From an uncultured Alphaproteobacteria bacterium (GTDB taxonomy: Bacteria; Pseudomonadota; Alphaproteobacteria; CAAHEQ01; UBA3637), in contig CALXWZ010000008.1 of NCBI GenBank assembly GCA_944392555.1, forward strand, positions 1 through 64,000: a stretch of DNA of 64,000 nt, given 5' to 3'. Under the pieces are notes generated by a model that saw nothing but the letters and a program-made list of their open reading frames with translations, made no database searches and was not told the origin of the DNA. Positions within the stretch are counted from its first letter, which is position 1. Every line of letters begins with the position of its first letter. Both the position numbers and the translations under genes were made by a program. Of this stretch, positions 16,726 through 25,798 are shown in pieces.

Positions 16726-17733
16726 TTAAATAAACATCAACCCTTTTTTGCACAATGTAGCAAAAATCGGCTCATCTAAATGCAATAAGCGAATAATCTC
16801 TTGCGGTGTTTCGGTTATATTCAATTCCTTTGATACTGCAACACCGTTTTTAACCGTTTTCACAACAGCACTCGGCAAACGAGATTGTCCGATACAAGCC
16901 GAGAGATAAACAAAACACTCATCATTATCCGCCAGATATTGTTTTGCCAAATAACGCGCATAGAGATTGAGCGTTAAATCTGCTTTGCTTGCATCTTTTG
17001 TCCACGGACTTCCGCCACCGACCGGACAAGCCGTTGAGTAAAAATCGCAAGCCAGTTTTCGCCCCGTAATACCGCAATCGGCAATGGAAGAGTGTAATGT
17101 ATAAGCTCCTGTTCCGTTCACAATGATTTTATCCGGACGCTGTCCCAATGTTTGGATAATAACTTCCGTTAAATCTTCTTCTTTTAGCATTGGGATAGCA
17201 ACGATTGCCGTATGAATATGCCCCGTTTCATCCAATGTAATTTGCGTTTTAATATCCAACCCCAAATTATCGGAAGTTTTGGCCTTTTCATACAACGCAT
17301 TGTTTAGTTTGCGTGCCACAACCAACTCCGCGGGCATTGCCTCCTCTCCTCGGCAAGCGTATCCGACAAATACCCCCTGATCGCCCCAACCGTTTTGTGC
17401 AACGCCCTGTAAAATTTCTCCGGATTGAATACCGATTAAATTGATAACATTAATTTTATGAATGTTAATGGCTTTATCACCCCAAATTGAGGCATAGCGT
17501 TCATCATAGCCGATTTCACGCAATGCGCCTTTAACTGTTTCTACCATATTCGGCACTAAAACGGAACCGCTGATTTCACCGCCTAATACAACCGTATTAT
17601 CTTTAATCATCACTTCTACGGCGTATTTCAGTTGCGGTGTTTTTTGCAGGAGTTGATCCAATAAGTAACTCGTAATAAAATCGGCAACCTTATCCGGATG
17701 CCCAAGTGAAACATATTCTGCTGTTTTTAACAT
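16726..17733 (-). CDS. metK: S-adenosylmethionine synthetase, short divergent form
   Basis: MetK makes S-adenosylmethionine from methionine and ATP. The 335 residues align by motif with the family: SLGHPDKVADFITSYLLD near residues 9-26 (usual SEGHPDKIADQIS), NGWGDQGVFVGYAC near 113-126 (usual AGDQG), and DCGITGRKLACDFYSTACPVGGGSPW near 219-244 (usual DCGLTGRKI and GGGAFSGKD). The protein is about 50 residues shorter than most MetK and has changes next to active-site positions, including GGGSPW for GGGAFS and a C-terminal tail lacking the usual closing helix. The ribosome binding site is GAAAGGA. A long leader with RNA structure precedes it. It looks functional but of an unusual lineage. Confidence 0.88.
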   Translation of the reverse strand: MLKTAEYVSLGHPDKVADFITSYLLDQLLQKTPQLKYAVEVMIKDNTVVLGGEISGSVLVPNMVETVKGALREIGYDERYASIWGDKAINIHKINVINLIGIQSGEILQGVAQNGWGDQGVFVGYACRGEEAMPAELVVARKLNNALYEKAKTSDNLGLDIKTQITLDETGHIHTAIVAIPMLKEEDLTEVIIQTLGQRPDKIIVNGTGAYTLHSSIADCGITGRKLACDFYSTACPVGGGSPWTKDASKADLTLNLYARYLAKQYLADNDECFVYLSACIGQSRLPSAVVKTVKNGVAVSKELNITETPQEIIRLLHLDEPIFATLCKKGLMFI

Positions 17734-17927
17734 ATTTTTTTCCTTTCATTTTTACATTCAGTACTTATTTTGAAAGGACGTGAAGAATAAATAAAACGTT
17801 GCACACCGTTTATGCAAACAATTTGTATTTGCTCCTTTTAGTCCGTTTATTTTGAGCATTTATCACCTCTTTTGCAAGAGATAATCAACACCCATGAATC
17901 AGGACAAGTAGAGATAAATCCGATTCG
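17734..17927 (-). promoter_or_regulatory. Structured 5' leader of metK, candidate SAM riboswitch
   Basis: From the predicted start near 17927 to the metK ATG is a leader of about 195 nt without a gene. On the minus strand it holds a GNRA-capped hairpin (CTCTT-GCAA-AAGAG near 17867-17880), immediately followed by GTGATAAATG and, further on, CTAAAAGGAGC (17831-17841). Those two blocks resemble the conserved 3' part of SAM-II riboswitches, as I remember it. An alternative ATTTATC/GATAAAT pairing and a GCTC/GAGC stem also exist, as expected of a switch. The GGAG is about 100 nt from the start codon, so direct blocking of the metK ribosome site is not obvious. I have not matched it to a covariance model. 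Confidence 0.4.
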
Positions 17928-17933
17928 TCTTTT

Positions 17934-17962
17934 AAGATACCCCATTATGCTCAAAAATGCAA
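17934..17962 (-). promoter_or_regulatory. Promoter of the metK leader
   Basis: On the minus strand, TTGCAT (17957-17962), a 17-base spacer and TATCTT (17934-17939) predict a start near 17927. This is a fair sigma-70 match, weaker than the RNA gene promoters nearby. Confidence 0.55.
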
Positions 17963-18032
17963 GTTTTTTTTAACAGCAACCCCGCTTAACGGACACACAA
18001 AAATCTTTTATCTTGATAATATGATTAAAAAA

Positions 18033-19505
18033 TCAAACAGTTCCATCTGACAACTCATCGGCTATCTTCTTTTGTTCAATCGGTAAAGTTATCACAACCC
18101 GTAAACCACCCATCGGGCTTTCATCCAACCGAATATCTCCGCCGTGAGATAAAATAATATCTCGGGTAATCGTCATCCCCAAACCGATTCCGCCCGTTTC
18201 CCGATTGCGCGATGCATCAAGCCGATAAAATGCTTTAAATACATCTTCCCGCTTTTCGGGCGGTATTCCGGGGCCGTTATCATCAATGATGATTGTTGCC
18301 ATTCGGGCACGCATACCCAGCAAAACAGACGTTCGTTCGGCATACCGATTGGCATTCGTAATAATATTTGAAACAGCGCGCGTCATATCATTTAATCGCC
18401 CGGATATTGTTATTTTTTCTTCAATATGAAAATCTATTTTTTGATTGGCTTTTCGTTGTTTTTCTACAATTTGCATAATCACTTCATGCAAAGCAATCGG
18501 CTGTGGCGCTTCTTTGCCTTCCCCGCGAGCAAAAGACAAATAACCTTTGAGCATTTGTTCCATTTCCGAAATATCCGAAAGCAAATCTTGCGTTGTTTCA
18601 TCTTGTTTCATCATGGAAAGTTGAAGTTTCATCCGTGTCAACGGCGTGCGTAAGTCGTGCGATACACCTGCCAACATTCCCGTTCGCTCGCTCATATATT
18701 TTTGAATGCGATTTTTCATTAAAACAAAGGAATATCCGGCTTGTCGCACTTCTGTTGCCCCGCCCGGCTTGAATTGGATATCCCGTCCCATGCCAAAAAG
18801 TTCCGATGCGCGCGATAACCGCTCTATGGAGCGAATTTGATTCTTCATAAATAAAAAGGCAATCCAAAACAATAGCAAGGATGATCCAATCATCCAAACT
18901 ACAAAAACGTGAACCGTTGAGCTGAAAAAGCGCTTACGTGGCACAACCGTTGTTAAAATACCCGAAGGAAGTTGAATGGATATTTGCTGAAATTGATCTT
19001 TTACTTCAATCATGTCAACAGGATATTTGAGTGCCAAAATCGCACTGACCAAGTGAAAAGTTGTTGCCTCATACGGTAAATTTTGGCTCTTTAACCGTTC
19101 GGCGGGATAAAATTGCACTTTCAAACCCAAATTACTTTCTACCCGTTTCAAAAATACATTCATTTCTGCGGTATCCGTGCCATTTTCCAAAACGTAATCG
19201 GCAATCATCTGTATTTCGCCGGCTATATCCAAAGCCAACCGTCGACTCACCGTATCCCAATGCCGATTATAAAAGAAAATGAATAAAATCATTTGCAACA
19301 AAATCAACGGCAATAAAATAATCAGAACAAAGCGATAAAATAAACTACGTGGCATGACCCGTAATTTAAAAACCTTACTCACATAATGGAACCATTCAAA
19401 TACGGGTTTTATCAATCCGAAAAAACGCGTTTGTTGTATATAAGCAACAATAAAACTCGTTTTCTTTGATATATTTTCTACCCATTTCTTTTTTTGCTTC
19501 TTCAT
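18033..19505 (-). CDS. EnvZ-like sensor histidine kinase
   Basis: This 490-residue inner-membrane sensor kinase has two membrane helices (about 55-80 and 197-220) that enclose a periplasmic sensor of about 115 residues. A HAMP linker (about 220-270) follows. The HisKA domain has the phospho-accepting His283 in VSHDLRTPLTRMKLQLSMM. The ATPase domain shows the N box (NANRYAE), G1 (DDNGPGIPP), F box and G2 (GGIGLGMTI). The layout matches the EnvZ/OmpR class. It follows the response regulator by about 95 bases in the same direction. The stimulus is not visible from sequence. Membrane lipid or osmotic sensing is only an analogy. Confidence 0.93.
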   Translation of the reverse strand: MKKQKKKWVENISKKTSFIVAYIQQTRFFGLIKPVFEWFHYVSKVFKLRVMPRSLFYRFVLIILLPLILLQMILFIFFYNRHWDTVSRRLALDIAGEIQMIADYVLENGTDTAEMNVFLKRVESNLGLKVQFYPAERLKSQNLPYEATTFHLVSAILALKYPVDMIEVKDQFQQISIQLPSGILTTVVPRKRFFSSTVHVFVVWMIGSSLLLFWIAFLFMKNQIRSIERLSRASELFGMGRDIQFKPGGATEVRQAGYSFVLMKNRIQKYMSERTGMLAGVSHDLRTPLTRMKLQLSMMKQDETTQDLLSDISEMEQMLKGYLSFARGEGKEAPQPIALHEVIMQIVEKQRKANQKIDFHIEEKITISGRLNDMTRAVSNIITNANRYAERTSVLLGMRARMATIIIDDNGPGIPPEKREDVFKAFYRLDASRNRETGGIGLGMTITRDIILSHGGDIRLDESPMGGLRVVITLPIEQKKIADELSDGTV

Positions 19506-19600
19506 TCTTTTCCCAAAAAATAATCGAACCGTTTATCCGTATTTATTTTATCATACTGCTTTTTAATCTTATTTATCCTGTTTAGCGCATCGCTCGCTAC

Positions 19601-20281
19601 TTACTTTAATACCAACATATATCCCTGCCCGCGCACCGTTTGAATACATTGCGGATTTTTCGCATCCGTTTCAATTTTTTTCCTCAATCGCGTAATTTGA
19701 ACATCAATGGCGCGTTCATTGTCCGTTCCCGCCAACCGAGCCAACTCTTCGCGTGTGACGGCGTATCCCGCTTTTTGAATCAGATATTTTAATAATTCTT
19801 GTTCGGCGGTTGTCAGCACAATCGGATTCCCTTGAACGGTCAAAATGCCGTTTTTCGTATTATAACAACAAGTCCCAAAATAGATTTCCGATGGGTGCTT
19901 TTCTTGCCCGTTACGCTTCAAGATATTATTGATTCTTAAAAGCAATTCTTTCGGTTCAAACGGTTTTGGCAAGTAATCATCGGCTCCGGCCTCTAACCCT
20001 GAAATGCGGTTATCTATATCACCCATCGCCGTCAGCATTAAAACAGGTGTTTCATTTCCTTCGCTACGCAATTCTTTTGTAAATTCTTGCCCGTTTTGCC
20101 CCGGCATCATCACATCCATAATAATTAAATCAAAACGAAACAACATGAGCAATTCGCGCGCCTGCGTGGCATTGGCGGCTTCCGAAATTTCAAAACCGTT
20201 GTCCGTGAGATACTTTTTCAGCAACCGTCTTAATCGCGTATCGTCATCAACAACCAACACATGTGCCTTGTTCGAATCCAT
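19601..20281 (-). CDS. OmpR-family response regulator
   Basis: This 226-residue two-domain transcription regulator has a receiver domain (about 7-120) with the acidic pocket D12-D14, phospho-acceptor Asp56 in IIMDVMMPGQNG, and Lys in PKPFEPKEL. The C-terminal winged helix (about 130-225) includes LTTAEQELLKYLIQKAG and the DNA-contact region NERAIDVQITRLRKKIE, ending QTVRGQGYML. It is directly adjacent to the Hpt gene (no gap) and precedes the kinase gene, so the three form one signalling operon. Confidence 0.94.
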   Translation of the reverse strand: MDSNKAHVLVVDDDTRLRRLLKKYLTDNGFEISEAANATQARELLMLFRFDLIIMDVMMPGQNGQEFTKELRSEGNETPVLMLTAMGDIDNRISGLEAGADDYLPKPFEPKELLLRINNILKRNGQEKHPSEIYFGTCCYNTKNGILTVQGNPIVLTTAEQELLKYLIQKAGYAVTREELARLAGTDNERAIDVQITRLRKKIETDAKNPQCIQTVRGQGYMLVLK

Positions 20282-20740
20282 TTACGCATTTTCCTCCAAC
20301 CGTTTGCGAATCCCTGCCAATATCTCATTGTCCGAATACGCTGGGAATTTGATAACCGTTTCCATATCAGCCACATCTGCCTCAAAAGCATTCAGCATAG
20401 ATTCATCGCACATTTTCCCCGAACGAATCAAAGCGCAAATATGCGCCCCGAGTGCCGTCAAAACGGGATAACCGAATGTTGTGCCCTGACCTTTCATATC
20501 ATGTGCCGGTTTAAAAATTTGATTTTTAACTGTGGCTACCCTTTCCTCGCCGGACAAGGCGCGTGCCTCTTGTATCCCACGCTTCAAGTCGTGGATTTGT
20601 GTATGCACATTATCCAGATAACTTTCGGCTAATGAATGAATAACGGCTTGCGCACGTTGTTGTAATTCTTCCGCTTCACTGTTCTCACGCGGTGCAACAT
20701 TTTTAAAAATATCCGGAATATCATTATGTTCTGTTGTCAT
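20282..20740 (-). CDS. Hpt-domain phosphotransfer-like protein
   Basis: This 152-residue helical protein has a histidine phosphotransfer signature, H80-DMKGQG (HxxKG), in the centre of a four-helix-bundle-like sequence. The flanking stretch FGYPVLTALGAHICALI is typical of Hpt domains. It could pass phosphate to or from the OmpR-type regulator encoded one base downstream, or could sequester it. GGAGGGG seven bases upstream fixes the start; an ATG eleven codons earlier is not used. Such stand-alone Hpt-type proteins next to OmpR/EnvZ pairs are seen in some Alphaproteobacteria (my recollection, unverified). Confidence 0.75.
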   Translation of the reverse strand: MTTEHNDIPDIFKNVAPRENSEAEELQQRAQAVIHSLAESYLDNVHTQIHDLKRGIQEARALSGEERVATVKNQIFKPAHDMKGQGTTFGYPVLTALGAHICALIRSGKMCDESMLNAFEADVADMETVIKFPAYSDNEILAGIRKRLEENA

Positions 20741-20899
20741 AAACCCCTCCGTTCGTTTTTTCCAGTATATCAAAACAGATTTTAAATTACCAGTTTTTTT
20801 TATCCGTAAATAGTCTTTTTATTGACAATATCCCCTTTTTTGTTATACTCTTCAACATAATCGGTCATATATATATCAATTGTATATGGGGAAAAAGTA

Positions 20900-21412
20900 A
20901 TGGATAAGAAATTCAGAAAAAATGTCGGCATTATGATTATCAATCCGGCCGGCGAAGTTTGGCTCGGCAAGCGCGCCGACGGACTCAAATTTAAATTCAA
21001 CGAACAAATGCCACAAGGCGGAATCGATTCCGGCGAAACACCGTTAGAGGCCGCCTATCGCGAAATGAAAGAAGAAACGGGATTAGAAAAAGAAAAAACC
21101 CGCTTGCTTTACGAATCAAAAGAATGGTATTCTTATGTATTTCCCAAACCGAAAACGATTGGTAAGCATATATATGACGGGCAAATTCAAAAATGGTTTT
21201 TATTTTTATATCAAGGCAATGGCTCAGATTTTAATTTAGAGTATTACCCGGAAGAAATTGAATTTATCAGTTATAAATGGTATCCGTTACGGGAAATCGT
21301 TCAATATGTTGTTCCGTTTAAACGAGATGTCTATTCAAAAGTGACGGATGAATTTGAACCGATTATACAAAAATTTTTATCTCACCGTATTGACGATACC
21401 GTCGGCTTATGA
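20900..21412 (+). CDS. rppH: RNA pyrophosphohydrolase (Nudix)
   Basis: RppH removes pyrophosphate from 5'-triphosphate RNA ends and so starts 5'-dependent mRNA decay. The 170-residue protein has a perfect Nudix box (G40-x5-E46-x7-R54-E-M-K-E-E-T-G-L62) that binds the metal ions. The N-terminal strand NVGIMIINPAGEVWLGKR and WYPLREIVQYVVPFKRDVY near the C-terminus match the RppH/IalA group found in Alphaproteobacteria. GGGGAAAAA precedes the start. The gene is followed by ctpA, an order also seen in other Alphaproteobacteria. Confidence 0.93.
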   Translation: MDKKFRKNVGIMIINPAGEVWLGKRADGLKFKFNEQMPQGGIDSGETPLEAAYREMKEETGLEKEKTRLLYESKEWYSYVFPKPKTIGKHIYDGQIQKWFLFLYQGNGSDFNLEYYPEEIEFISYKWYPLREIVQYVVPFKRDVYSKVTDEFEPIIQKFLSHRIDDTVGL

Positions 21413-21452
21413 TAAACAGGAAAAATACTCCCTGTATGAAAGGAAATTTAAA

Positions 21453-22805
21453 ATGAAATTAACATCTCTTTTACTCGGAACGGTTTTTTTATTTTCAGCC
21501 GGTTGTGCCGATGCAACGGCAGTTAAAAATACCACTTCCGACACACCGGACGATCCCTATGTTTTAATGGAATTATTCGGTTCCGCATACCAGTTGATTA
21601 AGCAAGACTATGTGGAAGAAACAACGGATAGACAGTTGGTTGAAAACGCTATCAGCGGTATGCTTTCCGGCTTAGATCCGCACTCGGTATTTTTAAATCA
21701 AGAAGATATGGAAGATATGGAAACCTCCACAAAAGGCGAATTCGGCGGTCTGGGTATGGAAGTTTCGGCCGATAAGGGATTGGTGCGCGTGATGAGCCCG
21801 ATTGACGATACACCCGCTTACCGTGCAGGCATACAAACAGGCGATTATATTACGCATATTGATGGCGAATCTTTAATCGGCTTGTCGTTAACGGAAGCCG
21901 TTAAGCGGATGCGCGGAAAACCCGGCACAAAAATCACTTTGACCATTGCGCGTGGAGATAAAGAACCGTTTGATGTAAAACTTAAACGGGATATCATCAA
22001 AGTTGATCCCGTTAAATATGAAGCCAAAGGGGATGTCGGGTATATTCGGGTTATTCAATTCAGTGATCACACATCCGATAAAATCAAAGAAGCCATCACA
22101 AACATCAATAAAGAAATCGGCAAAGATAAAGTGCTCGGTTATATTTTAGACGTTCGCAACAACCCGGGCGGGTTGCTAACGGAAGCCGTTAATGTATCCG
22201 ACGTGTTTTTGTCGGAGGGAGAAATCGTCTCCACCCGTTCACGACGGCCGGAAGAATCCATGAGTTTCTCGGCTAAAACGCCTGACTTCACGAACGGGAA
22301 ACCGTTGGTTGTTTTGATTAACGAGGGTTCTGCCTCGGCTTCCGAAATCGTTGCCGGTGCATTGCAGGATCATCGTCGAGCCTTAATTGTCGGCGAACAA
22401 TCTTTCGGGAAAGGTTCCGTGCAAGCCGTTCGCGATATTCCGGGATTCGGCGGTATAAAACTCACCATTTCACGGTATTACACACCCTCCGGCAGATCTA
22501 TCCAAGCAAAAGGCATTGAGCCGGATATTGTGATTCCACGGGCGAAATTAGAGGAATTCCCAGCCGTCAGATGGATGGATGAAAAGAGTTTACCCGGTGC
22601 TATTTCTGCCGAAGAAGGAAAAAAAGCAAAAGATACAATCGCCAAAGAAACAGCCAAGAAAAAAGCGCAACAGGCAGTATCAAAAAATAAAGGCAGTGTT
22701 GCTTCTTCCGATGAAAAAGATACAACACCCGCAACCGATTATCAATTAAATCGCGCTATTGATATCTTGCGCGGGATTGCTCTTTATCAGCAAGCCGATA
22801 AATAA
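21453..22805 (+). CDS. ctpA: C-terminal processing peptidase, lipoprotein form
   Basis: This S41 serine protease of the periplasm cuts proteins near their C-termini. The 450 residues begin with a lipoprotein signal (LFSAGC, lipid-accepting Cys18), so it is probably tethered to a membrane. A PDZ domain spans about 95-170 (GGLGMEVSADKG, AGIQTGDYITHIDGE). The protease domain has RNNPGG near 235-240, the catalytic serine within GSASASE (292-298) and the general-base Lys320 in GEQSFGKGSVQ. A charged Lys/Ala-rich segment (about 385-425) precedes the C-terminus. The start with GAAAGGA upstream is chosen over a longer frame that overlaps rppH. Confidence 0.93.
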   Translation: MKLTSLLLGTVFLFSAGCADATAVKNTTSDTPDDPYVLMELFGSAYQLIKQDYVEETTDRQLVENAISGMLSGLDPHSVFLNQEDMEDMETSTKGEFGGLGMEVSADKGLVRVMSPIDDTPAYRAGIQTGDYITHIDGESLIGLSLTEAVKRMRGKPGTKITLTIARGDKEPFDVKLKRDIIKVDPVKYEAKGDVGYIRVIQFSDHTSDKIKEAITNINKEIGKDKVLGYILDVRNNPGGLLTEAVNVSDVFLSEGEIVSTRSRRPEESMSFSAKTPDFTNGKPLVVLINEGSASASEIVAGALQDHRRALIVGEQSFGKGSVQAVRDIPGFGGIKLTISRYYTPSGRSIQAKGIEPDIVIPRAKLEEFPAVRWMDEKSLPGAISAEEGKKAKDTIAKETAKKKAQQAVSKNKGSVASSDEKDTTPATDYQLNRAIDILRGIALYQQADK

Positions 22806-22841
22806 TCATTTTCGGCTCAGCTATATCGCAAGATGATTTCA

Positions 22842-22876
22842 AATCGGCAAAATAATTATTATTTTGCCGATTGTTT
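22842..22876 (+). terminator. Intrinsic terminator of ctpA
   Basis: AATCGGCAAAATAAT and its complement form a very long stem with a short loop (at least 12 bp usable), followed by GTTTTAT, 37 bases after the ctpA stop. Confidence 0.85.
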
Positions 22877-23161
22877 TATCGGTTATCTTATCATCATGCA
22901 CCACCTTAAATTCCGCCTTTTAAATAATACCGTATCCGGCGAATCGGATATATGATTTACAAATACATCACTCTGATTTGCAAAAATAACCTTCTTAAAA
23001 GCAATCGCACAACACCGCGCAAGCCGATGAGTATATGAAATCAAACAATTATTAAATCAATCAAATACATATAGAATAAAACGCACTCTAAAACAATTCC
23101 GTTCAAAGAAAGTTAATCCTCTCTTTTCATTCATAATAACAAATGGAATCTTAATTAGAAA
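22877..23161. other. Intergenic stretch between converging genes
   Basis: These 285 bases lie between the ctpA terminator and the end of the CMP-kinase-like gene on the other strand. No ORF with a ribosome binding site, no repeat and no RNA structure stands out. Confidence 0.4.
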
Positions 23162-23782
23162 TCAACCCTCATCGGCCGATGATAACAGTGCCTTTTGGTT
23201 ATTTTCTTCTGCACGCCTCTCCGTTTCCAAACGCTTTTTAAATTTTTCAAAACGTTCCAAAATGCGATTGCATACTTCTTCCGGCGTTAAATGCGTGGTA
23301 TCAATTACATAATCAAAATTAAACTCATTATCAATATCAACCTGATAAATGCGTTTAAATCGCTCAACTTCCAACTTTCTGCGTTCACGCAAAGCATTTT
23401 CCGCTTCTGCGGGCGTAGTATATTTTTGTTCACTCGTGCGCTTCGTATCCTGCATGACGCGTTCTGCGGCAACATGCACATCAATGTTTAACTTCACTTT
23501 AAAAGAAAGCGGAATAAAATGAAATGCCATACGTGAATCAACAACATAATCAATCCCCTGCGTCGGCAACTCAATAAATATACTATCAATCTTTTTATCA
23601 ATTTCGGGGTGCGTTTTACACATTTCATTTAATTCCAAAGTTGTCACCCCATATTCTTTGGCAATTTCGCGTTGCACACTGCCCGTTGAGTAAAACGTAA
23701 ATCCCAATCTATCTGCCAACATCTTGCCGATTGTTGATTTACCGCTTCCCAACATTCCGGATAATGTAATAATGTATGCCAT
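23162..23782 (-). CDS. Cytidylate-kinase-like P-loop kinase
   Basis: This 206-residue small-molecule kinase has a P-loop at G9-MLGSGKST17 and the layout of the cytidylate kinase-like (archaeal Cmk type) family: STGSVQREIAKEYGV as the acceptor region, DYVVDSRMAFHFIP as the Walker-B-like part, and a lid rich in Arg (ENALRERRKLEVERFKRIYQ). It may phosphorylate CMP or dCMP, or another small substrate. The C-terminal 25 residues are charged and probably disordered. It lies 27 bases downstream of parE in the same direction and may share its transcript. If a canonical cmk exists elsewhere, this one has another substrate. Confidence 0.8.
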   Translation of the reverse strand: MAYIITLSGMLGSGKSTIGKMLADRLGFTFYSTGSVQREIAKEYGVTTLELNEMCKTHPEIDKKIDSIFIELPTQGIDYVVDSRMAFHFIPLSFKVKLNIDVHVAAERVMQDTKRTSEQKYTTPAEAENALRERRKLEVERFKRIYQVDIDNEFNFDYVIDTTHLTPEEVCNRILERFEKFKKRLETERRAEENNQKALLSSADEG

Positions 23783-23809
23783 TGATTTTTCCGATTCTCG
23801 TATTATTGA

Positions 23810-25798
23810 TTATATATCCAAATTTTCAACAAATTTAGCATGCTCTTGGATAAACTTAAAGCGATGCTCCGGCTTTGACCCCATTAACCGTTCAACGATA
23901 CTTGATGTATATACCGCCTCTTCCGCTTCTTCTTCCGTTGCCTTATGCGGAATAACCACACGCAACAATGTGCGCTTTTTGGGATCCATGGTTGTTTCCT
24001 TTAATTGATACGGTGGCATTTCACCCAACCCTTTAAACCGCGAAATATCCACATTCTTGGCATTTTTAAATTCTGTTTTCAATAACCGTTCTTTTTCTTC
24101 ATCATCAGCGGCATAAATTGATTTTCCGCCTTGTGTCAACCGATATAACGGCGGTAAAGCAATATATAAATGCCCGTTTTCAATCAATTTCGGCATTTCT
24201 TGATAGAAGAACGACATTAACAATGAAGCAATATGAGCCCCGTCAACATCGGCATCCGTCATAATAATAATTTTTTCGTATCGCAACGCATCTTCATTAT
24301 ACTTATCCCGACGCCCGCATCCCAGCGCTTCCGTCATATCCCGAATTTCTTCATTTGCCATAATTTTATCGTGCGAGGCGCTGATAACATTTAAAATTTT
24401 ACCTCGCAACGGCAATATCGCCTGATGTGTTCTGTCGCGCGCTTGTTTTGCCGATCCGCCTGCCGAATCGCCTTCTACCAAAAATATCTCGGTTCCCGCC
24501 GTTTCTTTATGCGAACAATCCGCCAACTTCCCCGGCAACCGCAACTTCTTTGTTGCCGAAGCACGTTGTGTTTCAATCGTTTTCTTGCGCCGTTTGCGCT
24601 CTTCCGCCCGCTCAACAATAAAATCAAGCAAGGCTGTTGCCGATTTAATATCTCGGCTGAGCCAATGATCAAACGGATCTTTGACCGCGTTTTCAACCAA
24701 ACGAGCCGCGCTTTGTGTCACTAATTTTTCTTTTGTCTGGCCTTGAAATTGCGGATCTTTGATAAAAACGGAAAGCATCACGCCGGCCGTATTTAAAATA
24801 TCATCTGCCGTAATATCTGTTGCTTTCTTATTGCCGATCATATCGGCAAATGCACGCAATGATTTTGTAAGCCCGGCTCTCAATCCCGTTTCATGCGTTC
24901 CACCGAGTGGCGTAATCACCGTATTACAATAAGAATATGAAAAGCCGTCTTTAAAATCATCGGGCCAACAAATCGCCCATTCAACCGCACCCTCGCTATC
25001 AGGCAATTCCACGCGCCCCGTAAACGGTTTCGGCGTAATGGATGAGCGGTCTTTCATCAAATAATCTAAAAAGTCGGCAATGCCGTTCGGGAATTTTAAA
25101 ATTTGCTCAACGGGTGTTTTATCCTCCCCCGTTATCAACTCGGTAGCACATGACCATCGCACCTCAATTCCCCGAAACAAAAAAGCCTTCGTGCGCGCCA
25201 TTCTAAAAAGCGTTGCTGGTTTAAAATGCACGGAATCACCAAAAATCTCAGTATCCGGAATAAAAGAAACACTCGTTCCGCGCCGATTGCTGACAGGCCC
25301 TACCAACTCCAACGGCGTTATGGGTTTCCCTTGTTTATATTCTTGCCGATATAAATGCTTATCACGCGCAACTTCAATAATCATGTGCGCCGAGAGTGCA
25401 TTAACTGCCGATAACCCGACACCGTGCAACCCGCCCGAAACGGCATACGCATTGCCACCGAATTTACCGCCCGAGTGCAACGTTGTTGTAATCACTTCCA
25501 AAGCCGACTTATTCGGAAACTTTGGATGCGGATCAATAGGAATACCGCGCCCGTTATCTTTAACGGTTACATACCCATCAGCCCCCAAGGAAACATCAAT
25601 TTTTGTTGCATATCCGGCCACAGCCTCATCCATGGCATTATCAATAATTTCAGCCACCAAATGGTGATACGCGCGTTCATCAATTCCGCCGATATACATA
25701 CCCGGGCGTTTGCGAACAGGCTCCAACCCTTCCAAAACTTCAATATCTTTGGCGGAATAATCATCTTTTTGCGGTGTAACATTAAATAAATCTGACAT
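23810..25798 (-). CDS. parE: DNA topoisomerase IV subunit B
   Basis: ParE is the ATPase subunit of topoisomerase IV, which unlinks daughter chromosomes. The 662 residues show the GHKL ATPase (RPGMYIGG, IIDNAMDEA, VKDNGRGIP and GGLHGVGLSAVNALS in the first 130 residues), the transducer domain, and the TOPRIM part with EGDSAGGSAKQARD near 440 and the metal-binding TDADVDGAHI near 510. The C-terminus ends in the FKGLGEMPPYQLKETTMDP type. Length about 660 and the lack of the GyrB insert argue for ParE over GyrB. No clear ribosome binding site precedes ATG, so it may be weakly translated or leaderless. Confidence 0.95.
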   Translation of the reverse strand: MSDLFNVTPQKDDYSAKDIEVLEGLEPVRKRPGMYIGGIDERAYHHLVAEIIDNAMDEAVAGYATKIDVSLGADGYVTVKDNGRGIPIDPHPKFPNKSALEVITTTLHSGGKFGGNAYAVSGGLHGVGLSAVNALSAHMIIEVARDKHLYRQEYKQGKPITPLELVGPVSNRRGTSVSFIPDTEIFGDSVHFKPATLFRMARTKAFLFRGIEVRWSCATELITGEDKTPVEQILKFPNGIADFLDYLMKDRSSITPKPFTGRVELPDSEGAVEWAICWPDDFKDGFSYSYCNTVITPLGGTHETGLRAGLTKSLRAFADMIGNKKATDITADDILNTAGVMLSVFIKDPQFQGQTKEKLVTQSAARLVENAVKDPFDHWLSRDIKSATALLDFIVERAEERKRRKKTIETQRASATKKLRLPGKLADCSHKETAGTEIFLVEGDSAGGSAKQARDRTHQAILPLRGKILNVISASHDKIMANEEIRDMTEALGCGRRDKYNEDALRYEKIIIMTDADVDGAHIASLLMSFFYQEMPKLIENGHLYIALPPLYRLTQGGKSIYAADDEEKERLLKTEFKNAKNVDISRFKGLGEMPPYQLKETTMDPKKRTLLRVVIPHKATEEEAEEAVYTSSIVERLMGSKPEHRFKFIQEHAKFVENLDI

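Noticed and set aside
23810..25798. Considered GyrB instead of ParE
   Set aside because: The length of about 660 residues and the absence of the large GyrB insertion fit ParE better; a whole-genome view with both genes would settle it.
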